A DNA stretch of 64,000 bases from Chitinophaga filiformis. GTDB taxonomy: Bacteria > Bacteroidota > Bacteroidia > Chitinophagales > Chitinophagaceae. The notes beneath the pieces are model-generated. The model ran no database searches, was not told the origin of the DNA, and saw only the letters and a program-made list of their open reading frames with translations. The stretch is from assembly GCF_021646545.1 (NCBI RefSeq), contig NZ_JAKIRP010000027.1:28237-92236 (forward strand), in the 5' to 3' direction. The position numbers were made by a program, and so were the translations under genes. Shown one piece after another: positions 24,230-32,610 of the stretch (positions are counted from its first letter, which is position 1; the number at the start of each line of letters is the position of its first letter).

Positions 24230-25591
24230 TTACAAATAAACTGATAGACATTTCTTACTGAGTATTTCATTTACCGCCACCTGGAGTTCCTGTTCTGAAC
24301 CGGCGGTAACATTGACCAGGGAATAGGGATGCGCTCCGAGGAGCACATCCCATCGCCATTGTAACTGGCTGCTTGTTGATACTAACCCATTGTCATACCA
24401 CCACGCTGTATACAGCCTGTCTTTTTCCTGTTGCAGCAAGGCGGTATAGATGGTATGTTTCCCCATGAGTTTTTCCTCCACTTTGTAGAACTCATATCCG
24501 CTGCCTCTCCAACATATCATGGGATTATGTTCTGTATAGTAGCTGGCTGGAATATGTTTGATGTATACCAACAGTGTATCGTTCTGTAACTTGATAATAT
24601 TGCCCGGTAAAGATTGTACCGCATACCCTGGCATGGCAGGTACATGCGATAAGACCTGCAGGTCCTTTTCTCTTGGTTTATTGATGATGAATACGATCAG
24701 CAGGCACGCAGGTAAGGATATGTTGAGCAGGAACAGCTTTACAGCCGAACGAAGCACATAACGCTTTCTGTGCAGCTGTACGGGTTTTCCATATTTGCGC
24801 ACTGTCCATTGTGACAGGAACAACAGGGGTACAAGCACATAAAGCATCAGGCACATGATACCGGCTATATCATGCATCATCGTACCAGGCATGATACTGA
24901 ACCATACCAGGAAGATAATACGGAGCAGATTGGACACTACATTCATCAGTATCATTCCCACTAAGATTAACAATACGAACCATACGCTCAGTACTTTTTT
25001 ATATTGCTGCTGATAAAAACCTATGAGGATCATCCCACATAATGATGCGGTTACCATCATCTGCAAGCCCATACAGGCAGGATCCACGGAGAAGTCATTA
25101 CCATTACAGGTGATCATATTTCCCTGTACACTTACCTCCTGCCCCGTTATACGAATGACATTTCCGGCCCAACCTGTCAGCGACAGACGGATAGGAAAAC
25201 TGAATACATTCGTGGCGTATTCAAACAATGGTGACATAATCGCCAATACCAGCACCGGCAGGAAGTTCATACGTCCATGAAATGTCTCGATCATGAACAG
25301 GCAGCCGCACAAACAGGAGATACACAGGAATGTCTTGGCTGGTACAAGCAGATATAATAACAAGGACGCCAGTGCCATGAAAAAATAGCGTGTACTTCCC
25401 CGCTCACTGGTATTAAATGATGCAGTGAAAAACAATGCTGCAGTACCCAGAATAGCCTTTGTCGTATCCCAAACCAGGTAACCATGCAAACCGACGAGAA
25501 AAACAAGTCCATAACAAGCTGCTGCTATCAGTGGCCAACACCTGCACGCGCGTAATACGCCAATTATTAATGAAAAGATCCCCTTGCTCAT
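24230..25591 (-). CDS. Exosortase N (XrtN)
   Basis: A multi-pass membrane cysteine protease/transpeptidase-like protein, 453 residues from the ATG at 25591. This start overlaps the stop of the upstream gene as ATGA; the in-frame ATG at 25672 lies inside that gene. Exosortase catalytic residues are recognisable: Cys in DPACMGLQMM, Arg in NLLRIIFLVW and His in MMHDIAGIMC, each beside transmembrane helices. A soluble C-terminal domain of about 140 residues follows (SHVPAMPGYAVQSLPGN onward), like the EpsI-type extension of some exosortases. It should process a PEP-CTERM-like C-terminal signal, and the upstream VIT protein carries one. Confidence 0.88.
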   Translation of the reverse strand: MSKGIFSLIIGVLRACRCWPLIAAACYGLVFLVGLHGYLVWDTTKAILGTAALFFTASFNTSERGSTRYFFMALASLLLYLLVPAKTFLCISCLCGCLFMIETFHGRMNFLPVLVLAIMSPLFEYATNVFSFPIRLSLTGWAGNVIRITGQEVSVQGNMITCNGNDFSVDPACMGLQMMVTASLCGMILIGFYQQQYKKVLSVWFVLLILVGMILMNVVSNLLRIIFLVWFSIMPGTMMHDIAGIMCLMLYVLVPLLFLSQWTVRKYGKPVQLHRKRYVLRSAVKLFLLNISLPACLLIVFIINKPREKDLQVLSHVPAMPGYAVQSLPGNIIKLQNDTLLVYIKHIPASYYTEHNPMICWRGSGYEFYKVEEKLMGKHTIYTALLQQEKDRLYTAWWYDNGLVSTSSQLQWRWDVLLGAHPYSLVNVTAGSEQELQVAVNEILSKKCLSVYL

Positions 25592-28122
25592 ATTTTGGCA
25601 GTACGTTTGAATAAAACAGGCCTGAATTTTAAGTATGCGATCAGTAAGAGTCCGATCACTATCAATGCCCATTCATGTGGTTCAGGTACGGCGCCTTTAC
25701 CTTGCAGAGATGCATTCTTAAGGCTGTTGTTACTATCTTTGATATTAAACCGCTCATAATCTTCCTGTTTCTCCAGCACCACCAGACTCGATAATGGCGT
25801 CACGATATAAGATGCTGCTGCTTCTGCCACCAACGTATCGCTCTCCTCCCCTTTCGTCAACAGGCGTGGCCCCATAGCCTGCATGATATGGTTGTAGGCG
25901 AACAGGCGTTGCAGGTGATCAGGGGCTGTAGAAACCTCCGTACCGGGCGTTTCACTGATTGTCATACCTGCAGATTCTATCACTATACGCTGGTCGTTTT
26001 CTATGCTGGCCGGAAAACGGTGATCGTCCAGTAATCCTTTCAGGGCTGCGATATCTCCATGATCGTAGCGGAAGGTCCGGCATTCTTTTAGTGTGCGCAG
26101 ATAAGGAGAAAGTTCCCCTCCCAGGTTGTACAGCATAACATGCTGACCATCTGCAAGCCATTTTTTCAATTCCTCCATGAAACGGGCATCTCCCAGATCG
26201 TCAACTGAGGGAGAATTAGCTACTCCTTTAGTAATGACCATTGCATTTGCTGGCTGGGAAACCTGGAAAAACGGAAACAGGCTGAATCTGCTTTCAGTAG
26301 CCTGTTCAAACAGGTCGGAACTATTTAAATCTGTTATCTGTTCCATCTTTTCGTCGACGTATGCCCAGACACGTTTATTCCCCAGTAAGGAGCGTACACT
26401 ATTATACTCCTGTTTACTCCAGGCGTTATTGATATCCAGGTAAACATCCGAGATATCGGCAGCAGCAAGTTCTTTTCTATATTGAGCTACTGAAAACACA
26501 TTACCATTCTCGCTGAAAAGCTGATGTGCCAGTCCTTCGTCTTTAAAAGAGACCTGCCAGTCGGCCCGGTAAGGACCGGAAGCAGTCAGCAGGCCGTCCT
26601 TCCCTTTACTGAACATACCTGATCGTTGAAGATCAGCAGGCGGCGTTTCGAATGAGATATCTACGTCTTCTCCTGTGCTGGCGGTAGAAGGACCATCGAA
26701 ATAAATGTTGCGGTATATCAGGGTGCCATGTTCCAGGGAGAGAGGTGCTGTTATGCCCAGTTTGAACTGACGCTCTTCCCCACTCACCACAGGAAATACC
26801 CTTACCGTAACCGTATTTCCCTCCTGCCAATGTACCACTGAGGGGTCGCGGTTTTCCACTCCCACGATGGTTTTATATGCACTGTCTGCTTTTGCCTTTG
26901 TTGTGAGGATACCTTTTTCCTCCCTGTCATTGATCCAGAGGGACAATGATGATACAACTGCGCCTTCGGGGAGATGAAAGATGTAAATAGCCTCCTGACG
27001 ATTTGTCCATCTTGTGATAAGACTATTTTTTACACTCACTGTTTTTTCAGTATACGCCATTCTTAAACGCGGCCAGATATGCGCTGAAGTCTGCACATGT
27101 GTCGTCTGCAGGTCCTCCCCTGACCATAAACGCTCTTCCGCCTCGTACCGGGAGTCGTACAGGGATTTCAGTATATGTATACGTTCTTCGCGATCCATTT
27201 GGGCGGTCCCTGCCAGTAATGATGCGATCGTTACAAGCGGATCATGTTTGCGTGCCTCGTTCCAGTTAAGTGAAGAACCGAAGTTGAAAAAGCTCCTTTC
27301 CCATCCGTCGAATGTAGTGTACACCATTTCTGCTTTGAGGACTTTCTCTGTAACCAGATTAGGGGTCATATTTGCTGCAACGTGTAACCAGGCGGGTAAA
27401 TATTTGTCCCCACGCTGGTCGTTCCAACGGCTATATTCAGTATTCATCTGCACCACATTCATTCTCCAAAGTATTGTATATACCAGTACGACCAGCACCG
27501 TTATACTGATACCAGACCAGAAGGCCAGTTTATATGGCCGTCTTCGGGCATCTGTACGACGGAATAAGCGGATCGTGTATAAAAAAAACAGGAGAGGCAC
27601 CAGTGCGTGCAGGGAAATCCCAAACAGAAAGGAAGCGAGCAGTCCAAGCCCTGTAAAAGGCGCGATATATATAGTCATGTACAGGTAACAGCACAGGGAC
27701 AATCCTAACAGGAAGAACATCGCCATACGCACAGGAACAGGCACGATACGAATAAAGGCAAAAGCGACATAGTTGACAGAACAAAGGACGATTGTCACAG
27801 CATACCAGGTGGCCGATACTTCAAAGACCGGGATCAGGCGGTTCAAGGCATATGCACTGACCAGGAACATCAACAGGAAAAGAAAAAAAGGATGCAGCCC
27901 TTCCCTGCCCTTTCGCAGGCGGCCACTAATCCACAGGGTGAAAAAGTATCCGACTGTGATAGCATGGTTGAGAAAGAACCATGCTATCGGCTCTTCTATT
28001 GACAACAACTCGGGAATGAGAAATATGATCAGCGTAATGGCGAGGAGAATTAACCCTGTACGATAGATCCTATCATTAAGACGCTTTCTTATAATTTTCA
28101 AAGGTATAGTTTGTTTACCCAT
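25588..28122 (-). CDS. XrtN-system VIT-domain protein with its own PEP-CTERM-like tail
   Basis: An 844-residue protein from the ATG at 28122 (an ATG four codons earlier, at 28134, is also possible). Nine or so transmembrane helices fill residues 20-235. A VIT-like beta domain follows at about 300-480 (REEKGILTTKAKADSAYKTI, then GVENRDPSVVHW), then a soluble region to about 790. The extreme C terminus is PEPHEWALIVIGLLLIAYL followed by KFRP and a basic cluster. That is the tripartite PEP motif, helix and positive tail recognised by exosortases. Four-base overlap with the exosortase gene implies coupled expression. It is probably the dedicated substrate and partner of XrtN. The biological role is unknown. 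Confidence 0.88.
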   Translation of the reverse strand: MGKQTIPLKIIRKRLNDRIYRTGLILLAITLIIFLIPELLSIEEPIAWFFLNHAITVGYFFTLWISGRLRKGREGLHPFFLFLLMFLVSAYALNRLIPVFEVSATWYAVTIVLCSVNYVAFAFIRIVPVPVRMAMFFLLGLSLCCYLYMTIYIAPFTGLGLLASFLFGISLHALVPLLFFLYTIRLFRRTDARRRPYKLAFWSGISITVLVVLVYTILWRMNVVQMNTEYSRWNDQRGDKYLPAWLHVAANMTPNLVTEKVLKAEMVYTTFDGWERSFFNFGSSLNWNEARKHDPLVTIASLLAGTAQMDREERIHILKSLYDSRYEAEERLWSGEDLQTTHVQTSAHIWPRLRMAYTEKTVSVKNSLITRWTNRQEAIYIFHLPEGAVVSSLSLWINDREEKGILTTKAKADSAYKTIVGVENRDPSVVHWQEGNTVTVRVFPVVSGEERQFKLGITAPLSLEHGTLIYRNIYFDGPSTASTGEDVDISFETPPADLQRSGMFSKGKDGLLTASGPYRADWQVSFKDEGLAHQLFSENGNVFSVAQYRKELAAADISDVYLDINNAWSKQEYNSVRSLLGNKRVWAYVDEKMEQITDLNSSDLFEQATESRFSLFPFFQVSQPANAMVITKGVANSPSVDDLGDARFMEELKKWLADGQHVMLYNLGGELSPYLRTLKECRTFRYDHGDIAALKGLLDDHRFPASIENDQRIVIESAGMTISETPGTEVSTAPDHLQRLFAYNHIMQAMGPRLLTKGEESDTLVAEAAASYIVTPLSSLVVLEKQEDYERFNIKDSNNSLKNASLQGKGAVPEPHEWALIVIGLLLIAYLKFRPVLFKRTAKI

Positions 28123-28133
28123 AAAATAAAGCA

Positions 28134-28148
28134 CTTTGTATTACAAAG
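28134..28148. promoter_or_regulatory. Palindrome CTTTGTA-T-TACAAAG near the exosortase operon start
   Basis: A perfect 7-base inverted repeat around a single T, just upstream of the VIT-protein start. A related dyad, TACTTTG-N5-CAAAGTA, lies 66 bases away at 28198-28216. Both probably bind the same dimeric regulator. Confidence 0.5.
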
Positions 28149-28197
28149 AATATAAGGATAAAAAAACAGGCTGTAGCCCGTTTAGCGATTTATCATA

Positions 28198-28216
28198 TAC
28201 TTTGAAGTACAAAGTA
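28198..28216. promoter_or_regulatory. Palindrome TACTTTG-N5-CAAAGTA in the divergent region
   Basis: A perfect 7-base inverted repeat sharing the CTTTG/CAAAG core with the dyad at 28134-28148. It lies between the minus-strand exosortase operon and the plus-strand ergothioneine operon, so it could control either. Confidence 0.5.
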
Positions 28217-28339
28217 AACAAAAGAAAATGATTCATACAAATTCCATTTCAAAAAAAAGTGCTACCTTCTGACATCGCGACATACCTACCCGGGTATAAT
28301 ATTTGGTCTTGCAACTATAACACTTTAAACGACAACACG

Positions 28340-28621
28340 ATGAAAGCAATCTGGCAGAATGAGGTGATTGCGGAAAGCGATAGTACTGTGGTAGTCGAGA
28401 ACAATCATTACTTTCCTCCAACTTCAGTTAAGGCGGACCTGCTCAGCCCTTCAAAGACACATACTTTCTGCCCCTGGAAAGGGGAAGCTTCTTACTACGA
28501 TGTTAACATTAAAGGCAAAATAAACAGGGACGCTGCCTGGTATTATCCTGATCCCATGAAAGCGGCGGAGAACATCAAAGGTTACATTGCTTTCTGGAAA
28601 GGAGTAGAAGTTGTAAAATAG
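28340..28621 (+). CDS. DUF427 family protein
   Basis: A 93-residue protein from the ATG at 28340 (MKAIWQNEVIAESDSTVVVE). An upstream in-frame TTG at 28259 would add 27 unlike residues. The family hallmarks NNHYFPP, HTFCPWKGEASYYDV and WYYPDPMKAAENIKGYIAFW are all present. DUF427 proteins are small beta-rich proteins of unknown activity found in bacteria and fungi. It stands 21 bases ahead of the flavin reductase gene and heads what looks like a six-gene operon ending in egtD. Confidence 0.88.
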   Translation: MKAIWQNEVIAESDSTVVVENNHYFPPTSVKADLLSPSKTHTFCPWKGEASYYDVNIKGKINRDAAWYYPDPMKAAENIKGYIAFWKGVEVVK

Positions 28622-28642
28622 AAAACCTGTAAACGCTCAGCT

Positions 28643-30022
28643 ATGAGGAAATTTGATGCAATTGTCATTGGCTCCGGCCAGGGTGGTGTTCCGTTGGCGA
28701 AAAAGCTGGCCAAAGCCGGCTGGCAAACTGCCATCGTCGAGAAAAGATGGGTTGGCGGCACCTGTATCAATGATGGCTGTACGCCCACTAAATCAATGAT
28801 CGCCTGTGGAGCTGCTGCCCATATCATTGCCAACAGCCAGGAATGGGGTATTACGGTCAGCGACTACAAAGTAGACCTGGAAAAGATCATTACCAGAAAA
28901 AATAAGGTGGTGCAGTCGTTCCGCGAGGGCGCGACCAAAGGCATGGAAAAGACACAGGGGCTGTCAATTATTTATGGAGACGCAGTGTTCAGCGGCCCGA
29001 AGACCTTGTCAGTGAAAGTTGAAGGCGGACAGGAAGAGATCGCCGCCGATCACATATTCATCAATACCGGCACCTTACCCAGTATTCCTCCTGTTCCAGG
29101 TCTTGACGCAGTCAACTATCTTACTAACACTACCATTATGGAACTAACCAGGCTGCCTACACATCTGATGGTGCTGGGCAGTGGTTACGTAGGACTGGAA
29201 TTCGGTCAGTTGTTCCGCCGCCTGGGTTGCCAGGTGACTATCATTGACAAAAACAAACAATTGCTGCAGCATGAAGATGAAGATGTTGCAGTAGCTGTAA
29301 AGAAGGTCATGGAAGCTTCAGGCATCACCATGTTTAGCAACGCCAACGTTCAGAAGGCAGAGCAGACCGGCGATGTGATCAGATTACAGCTCGCTGCCAA
29401 TGGAGAAACGCATGCCATTACCGGCTCACACCTGCTGGTAGCAACAGGGCGTACACCTCAGTCAAAGTCGCTGCAGCCCGAAAAAACAGGACTTATCCTC
29501 GATGAAAAAGGGTACATACCTGTCAATGATAAACTCGAAACGAACGTTCCCGGCATCTATGCGCTGGGAGATGTAAAAGGAGGTCCTGCATTTACACATA
29601 TTTCATACAATGACCACCTGGTGCTGTACAAGAACCTTATTCACATGGAAAACATTTCCATCAAAGACAGACCTATTCCGTATTGTATGTTCACTGATCC
29701 CCAACTGGGACGTGTAGGACTTACAGAAAAAGAGGCCAAAGAGGCCGGTTACAAGATAAAGGTGGCCTGTCTCGATATGAGTAGAGTTGCAAGGGCCATT
29801 GAAACAGGCAATACCCAGGGATTTATGAAAGCGGTTATAGATTCAAATACGGATAAATTACTGGGAGTTGCTATCTTGGGGCCGGAAGGCGGAGAAGTGA
29901 TGTCGACGTTACAGATGGCTATGCTGGGAGGCCTGACTGTCACACAGTTGAAGGAGATGATCTTTGCGCATCCATTATATGCGGAATCTATCAACAATTT
30001 ATTTTTGACACTGGATAAGTAG
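28643..30022 (+). CDS. FAD-dependent pyridine nucleotide-disulfide oxidoreductase
   Basis: A 459-residue class I flavin disulfide reductase. FAD motif GSGQGG is at residues 10-15. The redox pair Cys41/Cys46 sits in GTCINDGCTPTKS. The NAD(P) motif is GSGYVGLEFGQLF (about 175), and GIYALGDVKG is the second FAD motif. The C-terminal His is in FAHPLYAESINN. It belongs with mercuric reductase and dihydrolipoamide dehydrogenase-like proteins but lacks an N-terminal HMA domain and the C-terminal Cys pair of MerA. It may therefore reduce another disulfide or small molecule. Position in the ergothioneine operon makes a role with that thiol conceivable, but unproven. Confidence 0.88.
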   Translation: MRKFDAIVIGSGQGGVPLAKKLAKAGWQTAIVEKRWVGGTCINDGCTPTKSMIACGAAAHIIANSQEWGITVSDYKVDLEKIITRKNKVVQSFREGATKGMEKTQGLSIIYGDAVFSGPKTLSVKVEGGQEEIAADHIFINTGTLPSIPPVPGLDAVNYLTNTTIMELTRLPTHLMVLGSGYVGLEFGQLFRRLGCQVTIIDKNKQLLQHEDEDVAVAVKKVMEASGITMFSNANVQKAEQTGDVIRLQLAANGETHAITGSHLLVATGRTPQSKSLQPEKTGLILDEKGYIPVNDKLETNVPGIYALGDVKGGPAFTHISYNDHLVLYKNLIHMENISIKDRPIPYCMFTDPQLGRVGLTEKEAKEAGYKIKVACLDMSRVARAIETGNTQGFMKAVIDSNTDKLLGVAILGPEGGEVMSTLQMAMLGGLTVTQLKEMIFAHPLYAESINNLFLTLDK

Positions 30023-30070
30023 CCAGCTCCGCAACAAAGTGCGGATTAAAATCCTCAATGAATCCCAACC

Positions 30071-31057
30071 ATGATAAAACTTGAACATGTCAACAAATCT
30101 TTCCATCACGGCAAACCGGCTGTCAGGGATGTCTCCTTCGAAGTGAATACGGGGGAGACACTGGTATTGCTTGGCACCAGCGGCAGTGGAAAGACTACGA
30201 CGCTGCGCATGATCAACCGGCTGATCGTGCCAGACAGTGGACAGATCTTCGTGAACGGAGAGCCGGTTAATACGCAGCAAATTGAAGCATTAAGACGAAA
30301 TATCGGGTATGTGCTGCAGGATAATGGCCTGTTTCCTCACTATACTGTAGCTGAAAACATTGGCATTGTTCCCACTTTACTCAAATGGGATAAAAAACGT
30401 ATAGAAGAGCGGACACATTCTCTGATGGAAAAACTGCATTTATCCGTCGCAGACCATTATCATGTATATCCGCAACAGCTAAGCGGCGGACAGCAGCAAC
30501 GTGTCGGACTGGCCAGGGCGCTGGCGGCTGATCCACCGGTGTTACTCATGGATGAACCATTCGGAGCGCTCGACCCGGTAACACGGGCCAGTGTAAGAAA
30601 AGAATTCAGGTCGCTGGATGAGATCCATAACAAAACAGTGATCATGGTAACACACGACGTACAGGAAGCATTTGAACTGGGCAACCGCATCTGCCTCATG
30701 GACAATGGCGCCATACAACAAACCGGCACACCGGCAGAACTCCTCTTCACGCCGGCAAATGATTTTGTCAGCAACTTCTTTCATGAACAACGTTTCCTGC
30801 TGGAGCTGAATGCACTCCGGCTGGCAGACATCAGTCCATGGCTTGGCAACACCGTCTCAGGGCAAGATCATGCGCCTGTGCTGAAAGCAGACGACTCGTG
30901 CTGGGACGCACTCGAGCAGATGACTACGCTATCAACTCCTGTCAACATCTCATTTGAAGCTAAGCTCGTTCGCATTGATACCAGCGAATTGATGCACGCC
31001 TTTACACAATACAAGCAAACTGTCAGCGGACATGGAAGATCAACCAGGCTTTCCTGA
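30071..31057 (+). CDS. egtV: ABC transporter ATP-binding protein, ergothioneine/betaine type (EgtV-like)
   Basis: A 328-residue importer ATPase with Walker A GTSGSGKTTTLR (about residue 34), signature LSGGQQQRVGLARAL, Walker B VLLMDEPFGALDP and H-loop VTHDVQ. It is of the OpuCA/ProV class; the C-terminal 85 residues take the place of the CBS pair and look degenerate. The last 26 bases overlap the permease gene. Glycine-betaine, choline and ergothioneine importers are not distinguishable from this subunit. The symbol rests on the EgtU-like partner and the adjacent egtB and egtD. Confidence 0.8.
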   Translation: MIKLEHVNKSFHHGKPAVRDVSFEVNTGETLVLLGTSGSGKTTTLRMINRLIVPDSGQIFVNGEPVNTQQIEALRRNIGYVLQDNGLFPHYTVAENIGIVPTLLKWDKKRIEERTHSLMEKLHLSVADHYHVYPQQLSGGQQQRVGLARALAADPPVLLMDEPFGALDPVTRASVRKEFRSLDEIHNKTVIMVTHDVQEAFELGNRICLMDNGAIQQTGTPAELLFTPANDFVSNFFHEQRFLLELNALRLADISPWLGNTVSGQDHAPVLKADDSCWDALEQMTTLSTPVNISFEAKLVRIDTSELMHAFTQYKQTVSGHGRSTRLS

Positions 31058-32600
31058 ATTTGTGCAACAACAGGCCGGCAAGCTGCTGGAGCAAACGTTG
31101 CAACATATCGGGCTTACTTTTATTTCTCTCTTAATTGCAGTGATCATAGGCGTGCCACTGGGCATTCTTATTACCCGGCGGCAGAAGCTCGCAGGCATTG
31201 TACTCGGCATTGCCGGCGTGCTACAGACTATTCCGAGCATTGCCTTATTAGGGTTCATGATACCTTTATTGGGCATAGGCGCTAAACCTGCTATCATGGC
31301 TTTGTTCCTGTATGCTTTGCTACCTATTATCAGAAATACTTATACGGGCATCCTCCAGGTTGATCCGGTTGTGATAGACGCTGCTACCGGTATGGGTATG
31401 AGCAAAAGACAGCTGCTGTACAGGGTACAATTGCCACTGGCCATGCCCGTATTGCTGGCAGGGATCAGAACGGCAACGGTTATTAATGTGGGTGTAGCTA
31501 CGCTGGCTGCGTATATAGCTGCGGGCGGACTGGGAGAATTTATTTTCGGCGGTATTGCGCTCAATAATACCAATATGATACTGGCAGGTGCCATTCCGGC
31601 AGCCTTACTGGCTATCATCTTTGATTGGGTGGTAGCCCGTCTGCAGAAACTAAGAATGCAGAAGGTCAAAACGGCACTCTACCTCCTACCCTTCCTGCTG
31701 GTGATACTGTCATCCTTCTACCTGTTGCCGGCAGCCTATGGAAGCAGTCTGGTAGCGGGTTTCACACCTGAATTTATGGGTCGCAAAGATGGCAATCTCG
31801 GACTAAAACAGGTATATGGATTGAATATGCGGACTGTCGTGATCAGTGACATGATCATGTATAAGGCTGCCTATGAAAAGACCCTGGATGTCATCAGTGG
31901 CAGTACGACAGATGGCAGGGTAAAGGCTTTTGATCTTCAGGCACTTACAGACGATAAACATATTTTTCCGCCGTATTATGCCGCGCCGATCGTGCGTCAG
32001 GAGACGCTTGACAAGTATCCGGAACTGGCGCCTGCACTGAATAAACTATCTGGTATAATTAATGATAGTGTAATGACTGAGCTGAACTACAGGGTCGATC
32101 ATCTGAAACAGGATCCGGCTGTTGTAGCGAGCGATTTTTTAAAAGCGAAAGGTTTATTGCAGGCAGCGAAACACGGCACTAAAGGAACTGTAGTAATTGG
32201 CGCTAAGATATTCGGGGATGGCTATATCCTTGCCAATATGTACAAATTACTGGTGAATGGGTACACAGAACTGGAAGCGGTCACTAAAACGGGACTGGGA
32301 GGCACTAAAATATGCTTTGATGCACTTACCAATGGTCAGATAGATCTTTATCCGGAATACTCCGGTACCGGGTTACTGGTTATCCTGCAGGCAGACAAAT
32401 CCGTCGTTGATACATTGGTCAGCGACAACCAAAAAGTGTACGACTATGTTTCGAGAGAATTTATGCAACGGTACCGGATCAAGTGGTTACCTCCTATCGG
32501 ATTCAATAACACATATGCCTTGATGATGCGCAGGCAACAGGCCGCGGATCTGCATATTACCTCTATATCAGACTTAAAGGAATATTTACTGCATCACTAA
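31032..32600 (+). CDS. egtU: ABC permease fused to a circularly permuted substrate-binding domain (EgtU-like)
   Basis: A 522-residue protein. Residues 1-215 form an OpuCB-type permease (LGGFGE-like loop, here AAGGLGEFIFGG). Another helix lies at about 217-235. The rest is a type II binding domain whose halves are in the wrong order. Residues about 240-380 match what is normally the second half (AGFTPEFMGRKDGNLGLKQV, STDGRVKAFDL, PPYYAAPIV, ELNYRVD). Residues about 384-522 match the normal first half (TVVIGAKIFGDGYILANMY, DLYPEYSGTGLL, GFNNTYALMM, ISDLKEYL). Known EgtU and OpuCB-CC fusions import ergothioneine or quaternary amines. AGFTPEF and the Egt neighbours favour ergothioneine. Confidence 0.85.
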   Translation: MEDQPGFPEFVQQQAGKLLEQTLQHIGLTFISLLIAVIIGVPLGILITRRQKLAGIVLGIAGVLQTIPSIALLGFMIPLLGIGAKPAIMALFLYALLPIIRNTYTGILQVDPVVIDAATGMGMSKRQLLYRVQLPLAMPVLLAGIRTATVINVGVATLAAYIAAGGLGEFIFGGIALNNTNMILAGAIPAALLAIIFDWVVARLQKLRMQKVKTALYLLPFLLVILSSFYLLPAAYGSSLVAGFTPEFMGRKDGNLGLKQVYGLNMRTVVISDMIMYKAAYEKTLDVISGSTTDGRVKAFDLQALTDDKHIFPPYYAAPIVRQETLDKYPELAPALNKLSGIINDSVMTELNYRVDHLKQDPAVVASDFLKAKGLLQAAKHGTKGTVVIGAKIFGDGYILANMYKLLVNGYTELEAVTKTGLGGTKICFDALTNGQIDLYPEYSGTGLLVILQADKSVVDTLVSDNQKVYDYVSREFMQRYRIKWLPPIGFNNTYALMMRRQQAADLHITSISDLKEYLLHH

Positions 32601-32610
32601 CCACCAGTAT

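Noticed and set aside
27014..27688. 224-codon plus-strand frame within the VIT-domain gene
   Set aside because: Cys/Arg/Ser-rich composition without domains, opposite a well-supported membrane protein.
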